Below, one piece after another: positions 20,816 through 34,030 of a stretch of DNA of 64,000 nt; position 1 is the first letter of the stretch; the number at the start of each line of letters is the position of its first letter. Source of the DNA: Plutella xylostella. Its lineage: Eukaryota; Arthropoda; Insecta; Lepidoptera; Plutellidae. Under the pieces are notes generated by a model that was not told the DNA's origin, did no database searches, and worked only from the letters and a program-made list of their open reading frames with translations. The DNA lies in NCBI RefSeq assembly GCF_932276165.1, contig NC_064001.1, positions 565,501 through 629,500 on the forward strand, given 5' to 3'. Made by a program: the position numbers and the translations under genes.

Positions 20816-22471
20816 ATTTCATAATACGAATTGTTGGCGAAAAAGCATCCGTATTTCAACGGATTAAAGTGTCTCCGTTGTTGTTTAGTAATTATTTATA
20901 ATGCCCGGCATTAGTTAAATGGGATACCATAATGATTTGTTCTGTTTCTTCCTTGTCTCATTTCAGTAATGCGGAAATACGAGTTTATAAAATAAATTGA
21001 AGTAGAGCGGCGAGTCTCTTAATTGAAATTTGAGTTACAATTTATACGATCAAAACAAATTTAAATTAGTCCAAACTTTTAGGCAACGATACAATTAAGA
21101 ACAATTACTTACCTGAGGGCTTTCTTAACATGAACTCTTACAGATGAACGGTTACAGATACATTTCGGGGTAAATTGTTTTGAACATTAATACAATTAAT
21201 TCATAATAAAAACAATATTTAGAGGAACCCGTTGTAGAAGTAACAGTACAAGTGATAAAGTACTTTAACAATATGGTAGGAAGTTAAAAATAGTTAGTAC
21301 AGGATCACACACGATTTGGTTTAGCCTGTGCCATGATGAGAATAGGGGCGAATCCGTCATTGTCAAGGTACTTATTAATAAATAGATTCTCTTTTGTATG
21401 AATAATTTATGAAAACCGTAATCTAAAAAGTTAATAATGATTTGTATCGACGACGTCATTTGACAGACATTTCACCAGGCAATAATAATAATTATTATTA
21501 TTTAACTCTTTATTGTACAAATATTACAAATAATGACGATTATTGACTTGTAAATAAAAAACCTGTTTACTTTAGTAAGTAAATTGTGATTGTGAGAGTG
21601 TATTGATCACTCATACTTAATTATACCAAGAAATCTCCCACCATTCATATTAACCAACATTTATGATAACCAAACAATCAGGCGGCTCGATGGCGGGGAT
21701 CTCTGATCCGATCCACAAACATGGACGCCAATTACTACTGTCGGGCTATTCTGAACCGACCATTGTAAATGGAAGCGCCTAATTATAGTTTATACCCAGT
21801 CGACGATTCACGTGATTTCCCCGCCATTCACTCTTGTATGTCCTTTGGATACCACCACAGAAAGTGCTACTAGCTGTTACGGACGTAGGAATAAAGTTGA
21901 AGTTACTAGAGGATGCGAGTGCATGCAGGGGTCGACGTGGGGTGAATGCATGTGCGTAAGAGGAAGTTTGTAGCCAATTAGTACTAAACTATACGCTTGG
22001 CAACTTCGCCCGATGACTTGTATAATTAGCCGATGGGCGGATTAAAGTGGCTCACTCAGCAACTGCATTATACCTATTTGTATAAGTTTTGTGCTTCATG
22101 TTCTTCAATAATTCTTTGTCGAATTAGTTTCTTACTAGGAAAAGTTTTATTGTGATCATTCCTAAACTATACCGCATCTCTGATAATAATATAAGAACCT
22201 TACGGGGTTTTCTTATTAACGTACAATCTGGGACAAAGATACCTGACCCCTCATAGGTAGCATTGTCCCTCTAAGAAATATTCAGATTTCTTTGCCCCTT
22301 GCCCCGACTGTATACTACAAAAAAAACAACAAAAACATACACATCAAACCAAGTTGACTTATAATTTTGCTTACAACATAAGAAGCTAAACATCTAACCA
22401 CAATCAGGTACCTACATACTACTGCATACATAACGACATAATAAGGCTGTGTGTCCACCGTCGCCGTCACA
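20816..22471. other. Intergenic DNA downstream of the odorant receptor
   Basis: It contains an (AAT)n/(ATT)n palindrome at 21480-21501 and no recognised gene. The part nearest 22471 should hold the receptor 3' UTR. Confidence 0.4.
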
Positions 22472-25400
22472 TCAATGGTCCTTCTTCCGTGAGGAGATGA
22501 GGGCGAACACGGAGTACATGGAGCGAACCACCTGCAATGTGATTTATTACTATATCTTTGCATACAATTATGGTAAAAAAATAGATTTCCTCTACTACCA
22601 TTCATAAAAAACATATTTTAAATGCGTCTGACATGACTGTGCGATGTGTTGTGATAGCATGTGTGCATTATGGTCCGATTTGTCCTCAAACTTCATAATG
22701 CATAATTATGAAAAACGTGATTAGCCTGAAATTCAAGAAGTCTTTACAATACTTTTACGTCATGTAAAACTATAAGTACGTAGGTACAAACTCACGAACG
22801 GAAAAGAAGGGGCAGTATCGAAGTTTCTGAAGATTTTCAAGACGGGCAAGACTCATTGCGTAGGAAGTTGCAAGCTCTCTTTATAGCTCTTATTAGTGTG
22901 ATGCTACTCCCACGCTCTATTTCCGATTAAGAAGTATTTCAATGTTATTCTTAGTAAAATCTTTACTGGTCGTTAGTCACAGGTTATTGTTTTATAACAA
23001 ATATGAATTTAAACTTTAAAAACTTCATACCTATCTAAAGCTATCATATTTGAAGGTTGATCAGTACTTAATTGCTTTCCTATAAATTTGAATGGTCAAT
23101 TTTTTTTTATGTGCTAAACTAGAGTGTTTGTCACAGACACGACAACAAGGGCTAGCACGGGGTGCATTTCAAACGTGAAAATAATTCTCCTTCGCGCTGT
23201 CTCTTGAGGCTGCGCAATGCAAAACTTTTGTCACGTCTTACTGCCAGTTTCAATAACTCTATCTACTGATTACTGGTAGTTACTTTCATTCGATTTTGAC
23301 AGGTTGTAACTTTTGATATGCCATGGTCATGGTATGAAAGAAACTACCATCGTTAGATAGTTACTGAAACTGGCAGTTAAATGCACCCCGTGCTTATCCT
23401 TCAGAACATAAAACTTCCAATCCCACTCCCCCCTCACCGTCAAAAACGTCGCATAAGTCAGCTGCAGCATGCTAAACGCCTTCATGACGACGGGGCGCTG
23501 CGCCGCCGCTGCCGCCGGGACCAGCAGCCGGGCTGCCCGGCGCCCCCGCCCGCTGCCGCCGAGCTGCTGCCAGCCGCAGTGGAATAGCGCGTCGGAGAGG
23601 AGCGACGCCTGCGGGAGACGGGGGAGGTAAAATTGACGACCTAATGGTGTAAGTAGTGGTTAGTTACCCTGGCTACTATGCCGAAGGTCACAAGGTTTTG
23701 ATACACGGCCGGGGCAAATATTGGTTGACAGATCTATATTTTTACTCGGTCTTGGTTCTTAATTTGAATAATATGTATCTATAATATCTATGTACCTATA
23801 TGGTGTCAATAAATAATTATGAAAAAAATACTGTGTAGATATATCAACTGTCCAATCCAGTAGGTACACCTACCTTATTACTAATTTTACTCTCGATTTG
23901 CATGAAAGTGAGAGTTTGCGTAACATAAATGAAGAAAATACATATTATAATTTACCTGATAAGTGATCTCCCCCGCGTTGCACAGAAACTCGGCCAATAA
24001 GAACAGAAGCGCCGTTATGAACAGAATGATCTTCAACGACGTCGTAAACGGCAACTGCTCAGCTAACTACGAATAATAATTATAATTAGATGTACTAAAT
24101 AATTATTGAATAATTAGTTAGGTTAATTTTAATTAAATTTTAAATTCCTAAAGCAAACAATATTGGATGGTAAAAACAATTCAGAATCGGAGATCCCACT
24201 CTACTTAAATAAAGTATTATGAAATTTACGCTAGGTACCTGCCTTACTCTCTTGCCGTGATTTGAAAGTAAATGGACAGAAAATGCCAGAAATCCATTTA
24301 AAACATGGAAGTAATAAGTACATATATAACGTAAAAAGTACCTACTTATTATCAACATTATTTTAAATTCTTGTAACTGACAACGATTTGGCAACGATTT
24401 GGTATTGTATTTGATACTAAACATATTTATAATTATTTCGTAAATGTTACTTTGTTTTAAATTTGAGATAACCCCACTGGGTGTAGCCTTGTAATTAGGA
24501 TAATTATAATATCATCCCACAGTTCTAAAACTACTGAGGAAATACGGTTCTGTCAAATGTGTGTTTTCTTTGGCGTAGGATATGATAATGTGAAACTATT
24601 TTCGTAAGTGAACACACATTCGCACATAGGCCCATGTTGTTTTAGCAAGCATGGGATGGGAACATTTCATTTACAAGAGAGTGAGAGTATACTCTTTTAA
24701 TAGAAAACATGATCAAAGTACCTATCTAATTTTATTAAAATTATAAGTAATGATTTAATTATTGTTTCTCAGTCGATGTTTCAATAAACCGTAAAAAGCT
24801 GGGTTTGTTTTATACAACTTATTAAAATAAATAAAGTTTATGGAGATTTACTCCTACCTTGATATTTGATACAATTTAAAATTCAAAATAATATTTTTAT
24901 AATTAGAAGTTTGGATCCCGTTCAGCCGAAAACAACATTATAAAAGTTATTGTTGCCTTAACTCTAACCAATGTACCTATTTGTGTATCGTTAATATTAT
25001 AGCCTTAAAACAACAACAACTAAAGCCAAAACAACAACAAAACACGACCTTACACGGGAATTACCCAACTCCAAATATACCCAAGTATGTAAGTAGGTTA
25101 ATGTAGTATAACTATGGAGTTACTATCTGTATTTCCTTGTGTGTTCAACATTGCCATGAGACAGGAAAAACTTTAAAAATCTGTTAGACATTTTCGGGGC
25201 AAGAAACAGAGACAGTTTGTCACAAGCTTTACAAAATTTCAAGCCACAAAATATTCTATTTGCCGTCGTCGGTACGTCACTTACGTAGTTCCAAAGCGTG
25301 ACGTGCAAACACAACGCGCACCCACACTCGTTCTTCTACATATACAGGGTGTTGCAAAAATGGTATACTACCTGCTGCACATGTAGGTTTCGGCTTAGTA

Positions 25401-28256
25401 TACCAATTTTGCAACACCTGAATAAAATACTAGCTGTTCCCGCGAGCTTCGCTTTGCCTTAAAAAGGTTTCCCGTGGGAATTCCGGGATAAAAAGTAGCC
25501 TATGTTCTTTCTCAGGGTCTAGACCATATTTATGTATACCAAATTTCATTCAAATCCGTTCAGTAGTTTTGGCGTGAAAGAGTAACTGTGTCTGTCCAGA
25601 CAGACAGACACAGTTACATTCATATTTATAATATAATATTATATTAGTTAGGATAGGATACATTATGCACGACGTGTTTTAAACTGCTGTGCTTCAACAC
25701 CCACCGATCTTGAGTTCTATCCCGGGCGGCTCTATCAATTTGTAAATGGCTTCTTAGCCACAAGTTATATTAAATTAAGTGAATGGTATGTATAGTTCGG
25801 TGTAGTATAGTAGCACCTTATCACTGTTACATTTGCGACGTTGTTTGTCGGCGGCGGCGGCGGCGGCGGCGGTGGCGCGGGTTCACTAAATTTTATTTTT
25901 ATTTCATTTTCCGGGACAATGTAAAACTGGAACTGAGCACTATGTTACTTAACTGACGCAAACTTGTCTCATTTGGCAACTTGAAGGATTTTCCGCCGGT
26001 ACTTTTATGTTGTTACATTTCAGTGAAACTACAATATTCGTCCGTACTTTGTTGTTAAAGTTTTAATAATGCACTTTGAACTTTAATTTTTTTATATAAA
26101 TAAGGATAAATATGAAATATACTTCGATAACCGACGACCGAATGGCGCAGTGGTTAGTGACCCTGACTACTGAGCCGAAGGTCCCGGGTTCGATTCCCGG
26201 CTGGGGCAGATATTTGTTTAAAGACAAATATTTGTACTCGGGTCTTGGGTGTTGATATTTATATTTAATATGTATCTATCTATGTATTTGTGTAGATATA
26301 TCAGCTGTCCGATACCCATAACACAGGCTCTGCCTAGCTTGGGGTCGGATGGCCGTGTGTGAAGATGTCCCCACATATTATATTATATTATAAGACAAAT
26401 TTTGTACACTATAGAACTAATAATAATAATATACATCCGAGCCATGGTTCATTATGTCCTATTCAGCTTCGTTTATGTCCTATTCCCTTTCGGTTTACTG
26501 TACACACCATGTAGATATCTCTCCTTAAAGTAAGTATATGCTATTAATAATAGGTAAGTATTATTAATAATGACACTAACGAGCAGTGAAATTTTTTCCT
26601 AAACGGAAAAGACTAGCGTAATTACGCAATACTGAATACTGAAGTATACATATTTAACAGCGAATCAGAATATAAGCCACTAAAACATTTTGGGGGCATT
26701 ATTGGGGTCATTGGGTGTCGAAATTTTGCAACTGAAACTGTTTCTTTGCTCGTGAGTGTTGTTATTTACCTTCGGTCATAGTTATTTACCGTAAGTGACA
26801 GCAGCAGCGAGATATCTGAGACGAAGCTGAGGCACACGGACAGCGCGATCAGGATGCCGAACGATTTGTCCAGCTCCTTGGTTATCCTGGAAACACACCG
26901 TGTTTTAAATAATATTTCAATACTCTATCATTTATTTAAAGGTGAGTATAGACTACATCATTTACTTGTAACAAAACAACGATCCGCTCTCTGATATGCT
27001 CTAGTCTATCATCCTTTAACGAACTTTTTACCATGATTTTATCTGTTTTATACTACCTATTCGTAAGAACGTTGTATTAGACAGAAATGCTCGAAAATAA
27101 TATTGTAGTCTATACTGATGTTTCCCTAGCAATTAAATTTCCTTAAAGTTTTGCAGTTTAACTAACTTATGTTTAAAAACCTGCTTAATTAATTTAATTC
27201 ATTTTACCGTACCTCAGCAACTCCTGATGCATCCCAATACCTTCTTTCACCCGCCTCTCAAACAGCTCCGTAGCGGCTTCCAGCGACTCTCTACTAGCCA
27301 CGTCACAGAACTCTCCCTCCAGTCGCTCAAAGAACTGCCTCAGCGTGATGAATTTATACTTGATGATGATGAGGAAGGTCACCGCGAGGCTGTCGAAGGC
27401 GATCATCGGCAGCATCATGAGGTTCAGCACGAGGGTACAGATGATCCTGAAAGCGGTGGCTGAAGCGGAGTTGTCGCTGAAACTCGGCCAGTAGGTCACT
27501 ATTGTCACGAAGTGGGTCCCTGGAAAAAGTTTTTGGTGGGCTGTTTGTTTTTGGGATGGGATGAATGTAGTGCTTTGTGGTGTAAAGTGAAGTGTTTGTA
27601 GCGGGCATTACAAGTAAATTAGTACAAGTTGTTTAACAATTGACGTCGACATAATCGTTCTACGAATCACAGCGTCGTATTTATGGCGAATCGCGAAATA
27701 GTGATGTTTATACATATAGCGTCTATACCAAACTTGTGTAGCGGTAGCTGAAAATAATTGATATAGGTATGCATTCAACATGAAGCTCAATTGCCTCACC
27801 ATCAAAATACAACTTCCGCAAGCCCTCGAAAATATAAAAGACACATGAGCCGTAGACGCACGCGAAATACGCGGCGACATTCATTCGAATGATCCTGGCT
27901 TTAGTCGCCATCAGCTGGGGATCCTCATGAGCCGCGCAGACCCTGGCTGCGTCGCGGCACAGAGCTCGCACCACGCGCTTCCTCGCCACCACTGACGACA
28001 TCTTAGCCAGCACCATCGTGTGGCTCAGAGCGAACGTCACCGCGTCACTATGCTCATCATCCGGGAAATCCCCCGCGAACACCGCCAGGATCTCCAACAC
28101 TGTCATCACTATGCACATGGAGAATATGGATAGTGTATAGGCTTTGTATAAAATGTGATTGTCGTTGCCTATTGTCCCCTCTTCGAACCAGAAGTCTCCT
28201 CCGCCGGCGTAGTAGATTTTTTCGCATGCCCTTCGTAGCACGAGGTAATCCTTCAT
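22472..28256 (-). CDS. Insect odorant receptor (7tm_6 family), six exons
   Basis: Exons on the minus strand (28256-27800, 27519-27213, 26886-26790, 24066-23956, 23608-23438, 22531-22472) join through GT-AG introns, with reading phase kept, into 400 residues, the normal size for an insect odorant receptor. These are seven-helix ligand-gated channel subunits, N-terminus inside, that work with Orco in sensory neurons. Hydrophobic segments lie at about 37-60, 70-90, 125-146, 175-205, 265-288, 295-316 and 360-393. The C-terminal signature is present: LAEFLCNAGEITYQ, LFHCGW, AAAQRPVVMKAFSML and the last-exon SMYSVFALISS. The start is the first ATG giving a short N-terminus before helix 1; GTG 28301 upstream is not needed. 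Exon 5 encodes an unusually G/C-rich Gly/Arg/Ala loop (GGSGRGRRAARLLVPAAAAA). No subfamily or ligand can be named. Confidence 0.88.
23155..23393. mobile_element. Palindromic MITE, GCACGGGG ends (copy 1), in odorant receptor intron 5
   Basis: The ends GCACGGGGTGCATTT and AAATGCACCCCGTGC are inverted. A second inverted pair inside (ACTGCCAGTTTCAATAACT with AGTTACTGAAACTGGCAGT) gives an almost fully foldable unit. It sits 45 bp from exon 5. A shorter relative is at 44188-44305. Confidence 0.65.
23645..23870 (+). mobile_element. Degraded type 1 SINE in odorant receptor intron 4
   Basis: Wording parallels 47456-47720 with many changes: GTGGTTAGTTACCCTGGCTACT, GGCCGGGGCAAATATTGG, ATATATCAACTGTCC. 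An old copy. Confidence 0.5.
25345..25420. mobile_element. 76 bp foldback MITE, CAGGGTGTTGCAAAA ends
   Basis: CAGGGTGTTGCAAAAATGGT on the left and ATTTTGCAACACCTG on the right form ~25 bp arms (continuing TATACT/AGTATA) around a 27 bp loop. TA precedes the left end. It may be a mariner-type internal deletion. Lies in odorant receptor intron 3. Confidence 0.6.
25430..25658 (-). mobile_element. Helitron-like short element (copy 2)
   Basis: On the minus strand it starts TCCTATCCTAACTAATAT after A and ends CTCGCGGGAACAGCTAG before T, with TGTCTGTC runs and 'GAATTCCCACGGG' inside. Located in odorant receptor intron 3. Confidence 0.65.
25848..25880. repeat. (CGG)n microsatellite
   Basis: About eight CGG units (GTCGGCGGCGG...) ending in GGTGGCGCGGG, within odorant receptor intron 3, in otherwise A/T-rich DNA. 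Confidence 0.8.
26133..26392 (+). mobile_element. tRNA-Arg-like SINE with type 1 tail
   Basis: The head has box A TGGCGCAGTGG and box B GGTTCGATTCC and resembles tRNA-Arg. The body continues GGGGCAGATATTTG and the type 1 tail ATATATCAGCTGTCCGA ... GTCGGATGGCCGTGTG ... GATGTCCCCACATA. It lies in odorant receptor intron 3. Confidence 0.75.
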
Positions 28257-30432
28257 AATTATTCTTATAAGCTTAGCTTTGCGGTGAGATGGGAAAGCCA
28301 CGTCGTGGTCGCCTGAGCGGTTGGGGGATATTGGTCTTTTCCAAGTTTCGTGTTATAATGAGCTTAGGTAAATTAAGTGGTGTTTGAAGTTATAATGGCT
28401 TGATCGGCGATACTTTGTATAGTTGCTATAGTAGTTTAATGGGCTAGTTTATGATATTGTATTAGCAAAGATATCTATTAGCCCTTAAAGTTTTACGGTT
28501 GGTGCCTATGTCGCTAACTATTATCGGTAAACTTAAAAGAAAAAAAAATACCTGCATTTTTGGAACAAAACATTTAAGTGTAAGGGCAATAAATACAGAG
28601 ATACTTTGTACCTCTGTGGAGCTGAAAATAGATGCAATGCATGAGATCTTCACATTACGATATTCAGAACTACTCGTAGCTTTTGCAATATAAGTTTTGT
28701 ATGTAGTGCGAGTTTCGGACCAGTTTCAGAATTCATTTATTCCATCCAGGAAGTCCATTCCTAAAGTCCGGCCGTAACATGATGGTGGATTCTCACACAA
28801 ATATAATTATTAATAATACCTAATAGTGAACGAATCCTACTTAAAATCATTAAAATATGAAAATGGGCTATAAATTAATCATCTTCATCGTCTTCAGCCT
28901 ATATCAACCCCCTTAACCTATGATGAAGGACCTCTATTGACCTTTTACTACAGTGACACACCCTAGCTTACCAGTAGTGTTTTTTGTGATACGATAAGAA
29001 GAATAAGAATATTACGATAACTTCTGTAAAAATTCTTACCTACAGTCATCCCTATGGGGCAATAATACTGACTAGTTAACAATTTGGACTTACAAATTAT
29101 TTACTAACTAATAAATACTTTTGTAACTGAAATGAGCGCAATCAGAGTGAATATCAGTACTTAGTACCTCTATTGGTGGTTAAATGAGGATTACTCGTAT
29201 CACTATGACTACTTTTATCACTTTTAGCGTTCTTTACTGTACTGCCTTAATAAAACTTGGTTAATTGCATCCACCTTATAAAAGCCGATGAATATTTCAC
29301 CTTAAAATACATAAAAACAAGATAAGTGTGAGTCTTGAAAATCAAAAAGGGTGATCTGGTGCCTAGATTTATTTTTTAAACTAAAGAGCCATTATGTACC
29401 TAATCTCATTTCTTCGTTCTCTGCCACTTTGAAACACCTTGTAGTACTTATATGATCGGATATTGCGGCTAATACCAGCATAAACTATTCTCCTACATAC
29501 GTATACATATAGATACCAATATTATTTGCAGAAGGTGCTGTTACACCATCCGTTGTGAGCTCTATGAACGCATAGATACACACAAGGTATCCGAGTATAA
29601 ATTCTGCTAGACCTACTCTACCTTGAGCAACGATACTGCCACTTTACCTAATTTGTAAATATCATGAGCCCTATGACATTTATTTTCTTAAATTTAAAGA
29701 TTTGAAAGCGATAGGGCTAGGAACGAAACAGTGTGATAGGAAGTGGTCCAAGCTTAAGAAACACAATATACTTATAGGTATAGGTACTTAGGTACCTATT
29801 TTAAGGGGATATACTTATTTAAACAAAGATATCGCCTAATACTTGCCCACCGTAGCCTGGGCAGAGAGCGAATAACAACTGATAACTGATATGACTAGCT
29901 AATCCTTTTACTAGCTAGACCAGCTCTGGTGTTTGCCTCAGACGTGACAGGCTAAGTAGACCATTTTTATATTACTTACTTTGTCGATGTCGCTCCTGGC
30001 AGAATAGTAGCGCTGTGATTATTAATAGATAATCATAGCACAATGCTGAGCCAGAACCCTTTTGCTAACATGATTTAGCAGAATGTCCGGATTGCACAGT
30101 CGTGGTGTGCGATGTTTACACGATCCTCGGCGCTGAGTGGCACAACACTGTGGTCGCACTGGATTGTGTGTGCTTCAATTATGGTAATTACAGGCAGCCG
30201 AGATCGCAAGAGATAAATACAGTGTAGGGTATACAACGGTATACACAAGTGGGAATATAGCTACACATACACGTACCGCGCTGCATATTCATTATATTTC
30301 CTGCTGTGATAAAGATACGGTTTCTACTCTGAAGCTGAAAACCAGCGCTATTAGTCTACCATAGCACCAAGCTGACCTAGAAATCGTTTCAGCACCGGTT
30401 AGCAAAACTCATATTATTTTTTATCACTTTCT
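28257..30432. other. Upstream of odorant receptor; gene-free
   Basis: The promoter of the minus-strand receptor should lie just above 28256. No further exon, RNA gene or clear repeat is seen. 29722-29765 has a scrap of SINE B wording (GGAAGTGGTCCAAGCTTAAG). Confidence 0.4.
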
Positions 30433-30698
30433 ATTAAAAAAAAAAAACACGCACTCACGCCTTGTACTAATGTACTCCCTTGCGGGGTAGGCAGAGGTGC
30501 ATTGCTGCACCCACTTTTCGCCAGAGTGTATGTTAGTCCCAATGTAATAGGGGGCGGGCCTATTGCCATTTTACGGGCACATCCAAGACCCGAGAACAAA
30601 TATCTGTGTTTAAACAAATATCTGCCCCAGCCGGGAATCGAACCCGGGACCATCGGCTCAGTAGTCAGGGTCACTAACCACTACGCCATTCGGTCGTC
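30433..30698 (-). mobile_element. tRNA-Arg-like SINE with type 2 tail
   Basis: Minus-strand head GACCGAATGGCGTAGTGG and box B GGTTCGATTCC as in the type 1 SINEs. The tail is different: GGATGTGCCCGTAAAATGG, CCCCCTATTACATTGGGAC, GCAATGCACCTCTGCCTACC, GGGAGTACATTAGTACAAGG, then a G/T and poly(T/A) end. Confidence 0.75.
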
Positions 30699-30999
30699 TG
30701 AACATATCTACTCCTATCAATTAAACGTTTAAACATGTTGTTCCAAAAACGATTTTCCTTACCCCCCCTCTACAAACCCCACATTTTCATATTAAAATTC
30801 AATATCACGAAACCATCCACCAAAAGTAATTCGCAGCCTTCGGCGGCCACAACTCAGCGGCTCCAATACCGGCCGACAGATTGTACGAACTACTACGAAC
30901 CGGCGCAGTCGGGCCGAGTATGGAAAACTGTGTAATAGCAATATTCGGTATGTATTAGTAATTTGTCTTACTTCGGCCGCTGCCGGCGCCAGCGTTCAA

Positions 31000-31140
31000 G
31001 GGCCACTTTAGCTTGACGAAAACTAATAAACAACAGCTGCCATGCAATTGGTGCGTTTAATACAACGATATAGAATCTTGGTTAGGGCAGCAGTAAACTG
31101 CAACTGAGTTTTTCGTAAGGTAGAGTGACATTCCTGGCCC
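31000..31140. mobile_element. MITE of the 'GACGAAAAAC' family (copy 1)
   Basis: The ends GGCCACTTTAGCTTGACGAA and TTTTTCGTAAGGTAGAGTGA are inverted with mismatches. The interior has GCCATGCAATTGGTGCGTTTAA, which is nearly repeated at 34073-34094. Confidence 0.5.
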
Positions 31141-31433
31141 TGAGCCAGTCATTGAGCACTGATGTGAGAAGGAAAGGACACGTCTGTTGCTTTTATGGTC
31201 ACGTAAGCTTTAGAACAGTGTAATTTATATGTTTAAGTTTCAAAGCCCTATTAGAGACTAGAGAGAATACGAACGCCTAACTGCTCAGAAGGCAGAATAA
31301 ATTACATAAGTATGTATTTATGAAAGTAAATTTAAACTAAATTATAATGTTTCGCTACACGAATTGAGCAGCTTATGTAGAGATAGAACGAGAGAGTTAA
31401 AAGTCAATTAAATAATGCCTTTGACCTTATAAA

Positions 31434-31635
31434 TCCTATCCAACTAAAATTATAAAAGAGAAAGACTGAGAAAGTTCATATATAAATATGAATGTTTGTT
31501 ACTCTTTCACTGCACGTTATACTACTGAAGAGATTTTCATTAAATTTTGCTATGGAGTATTACACAGGCTACTTTCATCCCGGAATTCCCATAGATTTTT
31601 TTAAAGGCGAAGCGATGGTCTGGGGCTACAGCTAA
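31434..31635 (+). mobile_element. Helitron-like short element (copy 3)
   Basis: It starts TCCTATCCAACTAAAATTAT and ends GGGGCTACAGCTAA before T, with 'GTTACTCTTTCAC' and 'CCGGAATTCCCATAG' inside. The CTAA end fits the CTRR rule. Confidence 0.55.
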
Positions 31636-31956
31636 TACTTATGAAAATGAAAACATACATACAGGCTTATGCACTTTTGAAACACAGTACCAGCCTTTGC
31701 TGGCATGCGGATGGCTGGGTGCAAACTAAAATAGCTCTACAAGTATCGTGATAAGGTCCAGTGCGTTAATTTTGCGCCCACTGTTCGACTTTAATCCGAT
31801 TACTAAATATTTCAGTCTTTTCACTACAGTTATACAGGGAGATTAAAATTTATATTCACTAAAACATTAATAAGCTATACTTAAATGTCTAAAATTGAAG
31901 TTGAAATAAAATAAAGTGTTTATGTTCCACCTACGTTTTTTAAATTTCTAAATTGA

Positions 31957-32290
31957 TTGGGCACTGATGGGGCACGGGTCTCCTTCCAATGAAATAGTTA
32001 GTCTAGAGGTGGCCTAGTGTGGGTTGGTGGACCTCAACACAAGCAAGCTTGTGCTGGGAGAGTTGTCGGTAAGTGGGCAACCCGACTGTCACATGTTTTG
32101 AAGCTACCCGAAGGCCTTTGACTAGGCTTAACGACTGCTGCCGAAGTAGCAACCGGGACCCACGGCTTAACGTGCCATCCGAAGCACGGAAGCATCCAGA
32201 AAACAGACCACTTGAAATCGGTGACCCATCCAATGGATGACAATGCCATGTGTTGAGTAACTTCAATAATCAGTAACGATCACTGAAGTT
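31957..32290 (-). repeat. Degenerate dispersed-repeat sequence
   Basis: The wording 'GGACCCACGGCTTAACGTGC' and 'CCGAAGCACGGAAGC' (as read on plus) is of a kind seen often around lepidopteran LINE 3' regions. It gives overlapping short pseudo-frames but no convincing protein. Family not identified. Confidence 0.35.
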
Positions 32291-32373
32291 AGATCGAAAT
32301 ATATGCCGTATCTAAGTAATATTCGCACTCGGTGACCGCTCCCGGCCGCTGCAGGGGGCACCGTGTATCAGTT

Positions 32374-32492
32374 ATTTATCGCGCACCGCTTTATAGCGCG
32401 CTGTGGGCTCGCCAATGGACCAATCAGGGGCGAGCTTGATTTGCTAACTGTTATTGGACAACTGTGCGGCGCAGTTATTGTTTAGATCACGG
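32374..32492. repeat. ~115 bp repeat, copy 1
   Basis: It shares AATGGACCAATCAGGGGCGA and GCTTGATTTGCTAACTGTTA and a GCAGTTATTGT...ATCAC end with 36956-37061. A CCAAT box-like ACCAATCAG is central. Two copies only are seen in this window. Confidence 0.55.
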
Positions 32493-34030
32493 CCTTTCAT
32501 GGCTGCTGGGTTATTAACCGAATTTGAAAAAAGAAGGAGGGTCTCGATTGTATATTTTTTTGGTGTACCTAACTGGTAGCTCTGTATACTGTTTTCAACA
32601 AAAACATTTACTCAATATATAATACTTACTAACAGGATGTAGAAAAGATAGAACTTTAATCCATAGGCGTATTATTAACGAAATTTATTGGTTGTTATAC
32701 AATAAATATTTTAAACATCACGCCACGCACCACGTTGCATGTTGCGTGAATGCGGGTACGAACGTTGCTTGTGAATATCTCCGTTATTGAAAACCCGCAC
32801 ACTCCAACACACAGAAAACGCATCTACATGCCTGCGATTATTCAATTCACGCAAAACTGACGCAGGGCAGCATGGGAACCGCCTAACTTTGTTTGGCCAA
32901 ATTTTAATTTGCGAAGTTTAAACAGTTTTAAAACAAAACGTATCTAGTTTAATGTTTCTCGTCCATATTTAATGCAACACACCCTCAGTAGCCTGCGGAG
33001 CTGTAGACGAGTGTTTCCGTAATACCCACTGCTACTGAGAACAGCTGTTAAACGTATTGTGAGTTGTTTATGTTTTCGCCGACGACGTCGTTAACGTTAA
33101 AGAGCGAGCTAGTTGAGAACGTGAATTATTGAACGCTGCGTGCTGAGCGCGACGAGTGCAATATCTGCGGAGATAAATTTGCTGTGATTTTAGATCCGGC
33201 GATTAAGTGTATTGACCCATAATACTGCCCATAGAAGTAGAGGAAGAGTGTTGTGTGTAGTAATTTTATTAAATAGTGTCTTACAAAGTTTTTGACCTAT
33301 ATAATAATTAATTAAAGTAGACTGCAATAAAATGATTGATGCACGATTATATTCTATTCTATGGCATTAGAACATCTCGTTATAGTAGATACTTAGTATT
33401 ACTTAGTAAATAGAGTGCATTGAGATAAAAACTTTTGTATCGGATTGCAGCCAAGGTGGAAATAAAAAAAATATTCATTAATGGAGTTGAATAAAAAAAA
33501 CTTGGGTAGGAATGTGTATGGAAAAAACACAAATAAAAAATATTATCAGTCATATTAGTACCTGCTCGTTACATCTCTAAATGCTCGCCTCGTGTCGTCT
33601 GTCAGCGCATCGCAATTTCCTCGTTATAAATAAAATTATGCTAATGATATGCCTTACGTCGGCAGTCGGCACATAAGACGGGGTTGTCACAATATTTGAT
33701 GTACAAATATCTGCAGACAAAATAATATGTTACACAGAAAGTCAATTAGTAGGTACGAGAGATTTCTAGTGATGTTCTTTAACAGTAACTTACGAGATAT
33801 GCTAATAAATTACGTATTATTTAGTATAGTTGTTATTAACGGATTAAAGGGAAGCCTCATTATAATGCAGCTCAAACACTCCCTGCTGGTCTGTTCCATA
33901 CGATAAAGCGTGAAGATATAATTTTTGCGTGTTCCACCAGACAGACGCCGTATTTATGACGGATCGCGATATATGGAATAATATCTACGTCGATAACGAA
34001 CCCGTGTAGCGGTTTAATGTTTGTGCCCAG
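32493..34030. other. Gene-free stretch
   Basis: No exon or RNA gene recognised. 32720-32890 and 33060-33190 are richer in CpG than their surroundings but give no readable motif. Confidence 0.35.

Noticed and set aside
26150..26215. A tRNA gene
   Set aside because: Box A and B are present, but the acceptor stem does not pair and a conserved SINE linker and tail follow, as in five other copies.
27227..27463. Plus-strand frame over odorant receptor exon 2
   Set aside because: Shadow of a receptor exon whose splice sites and phase join perfectly to the others.
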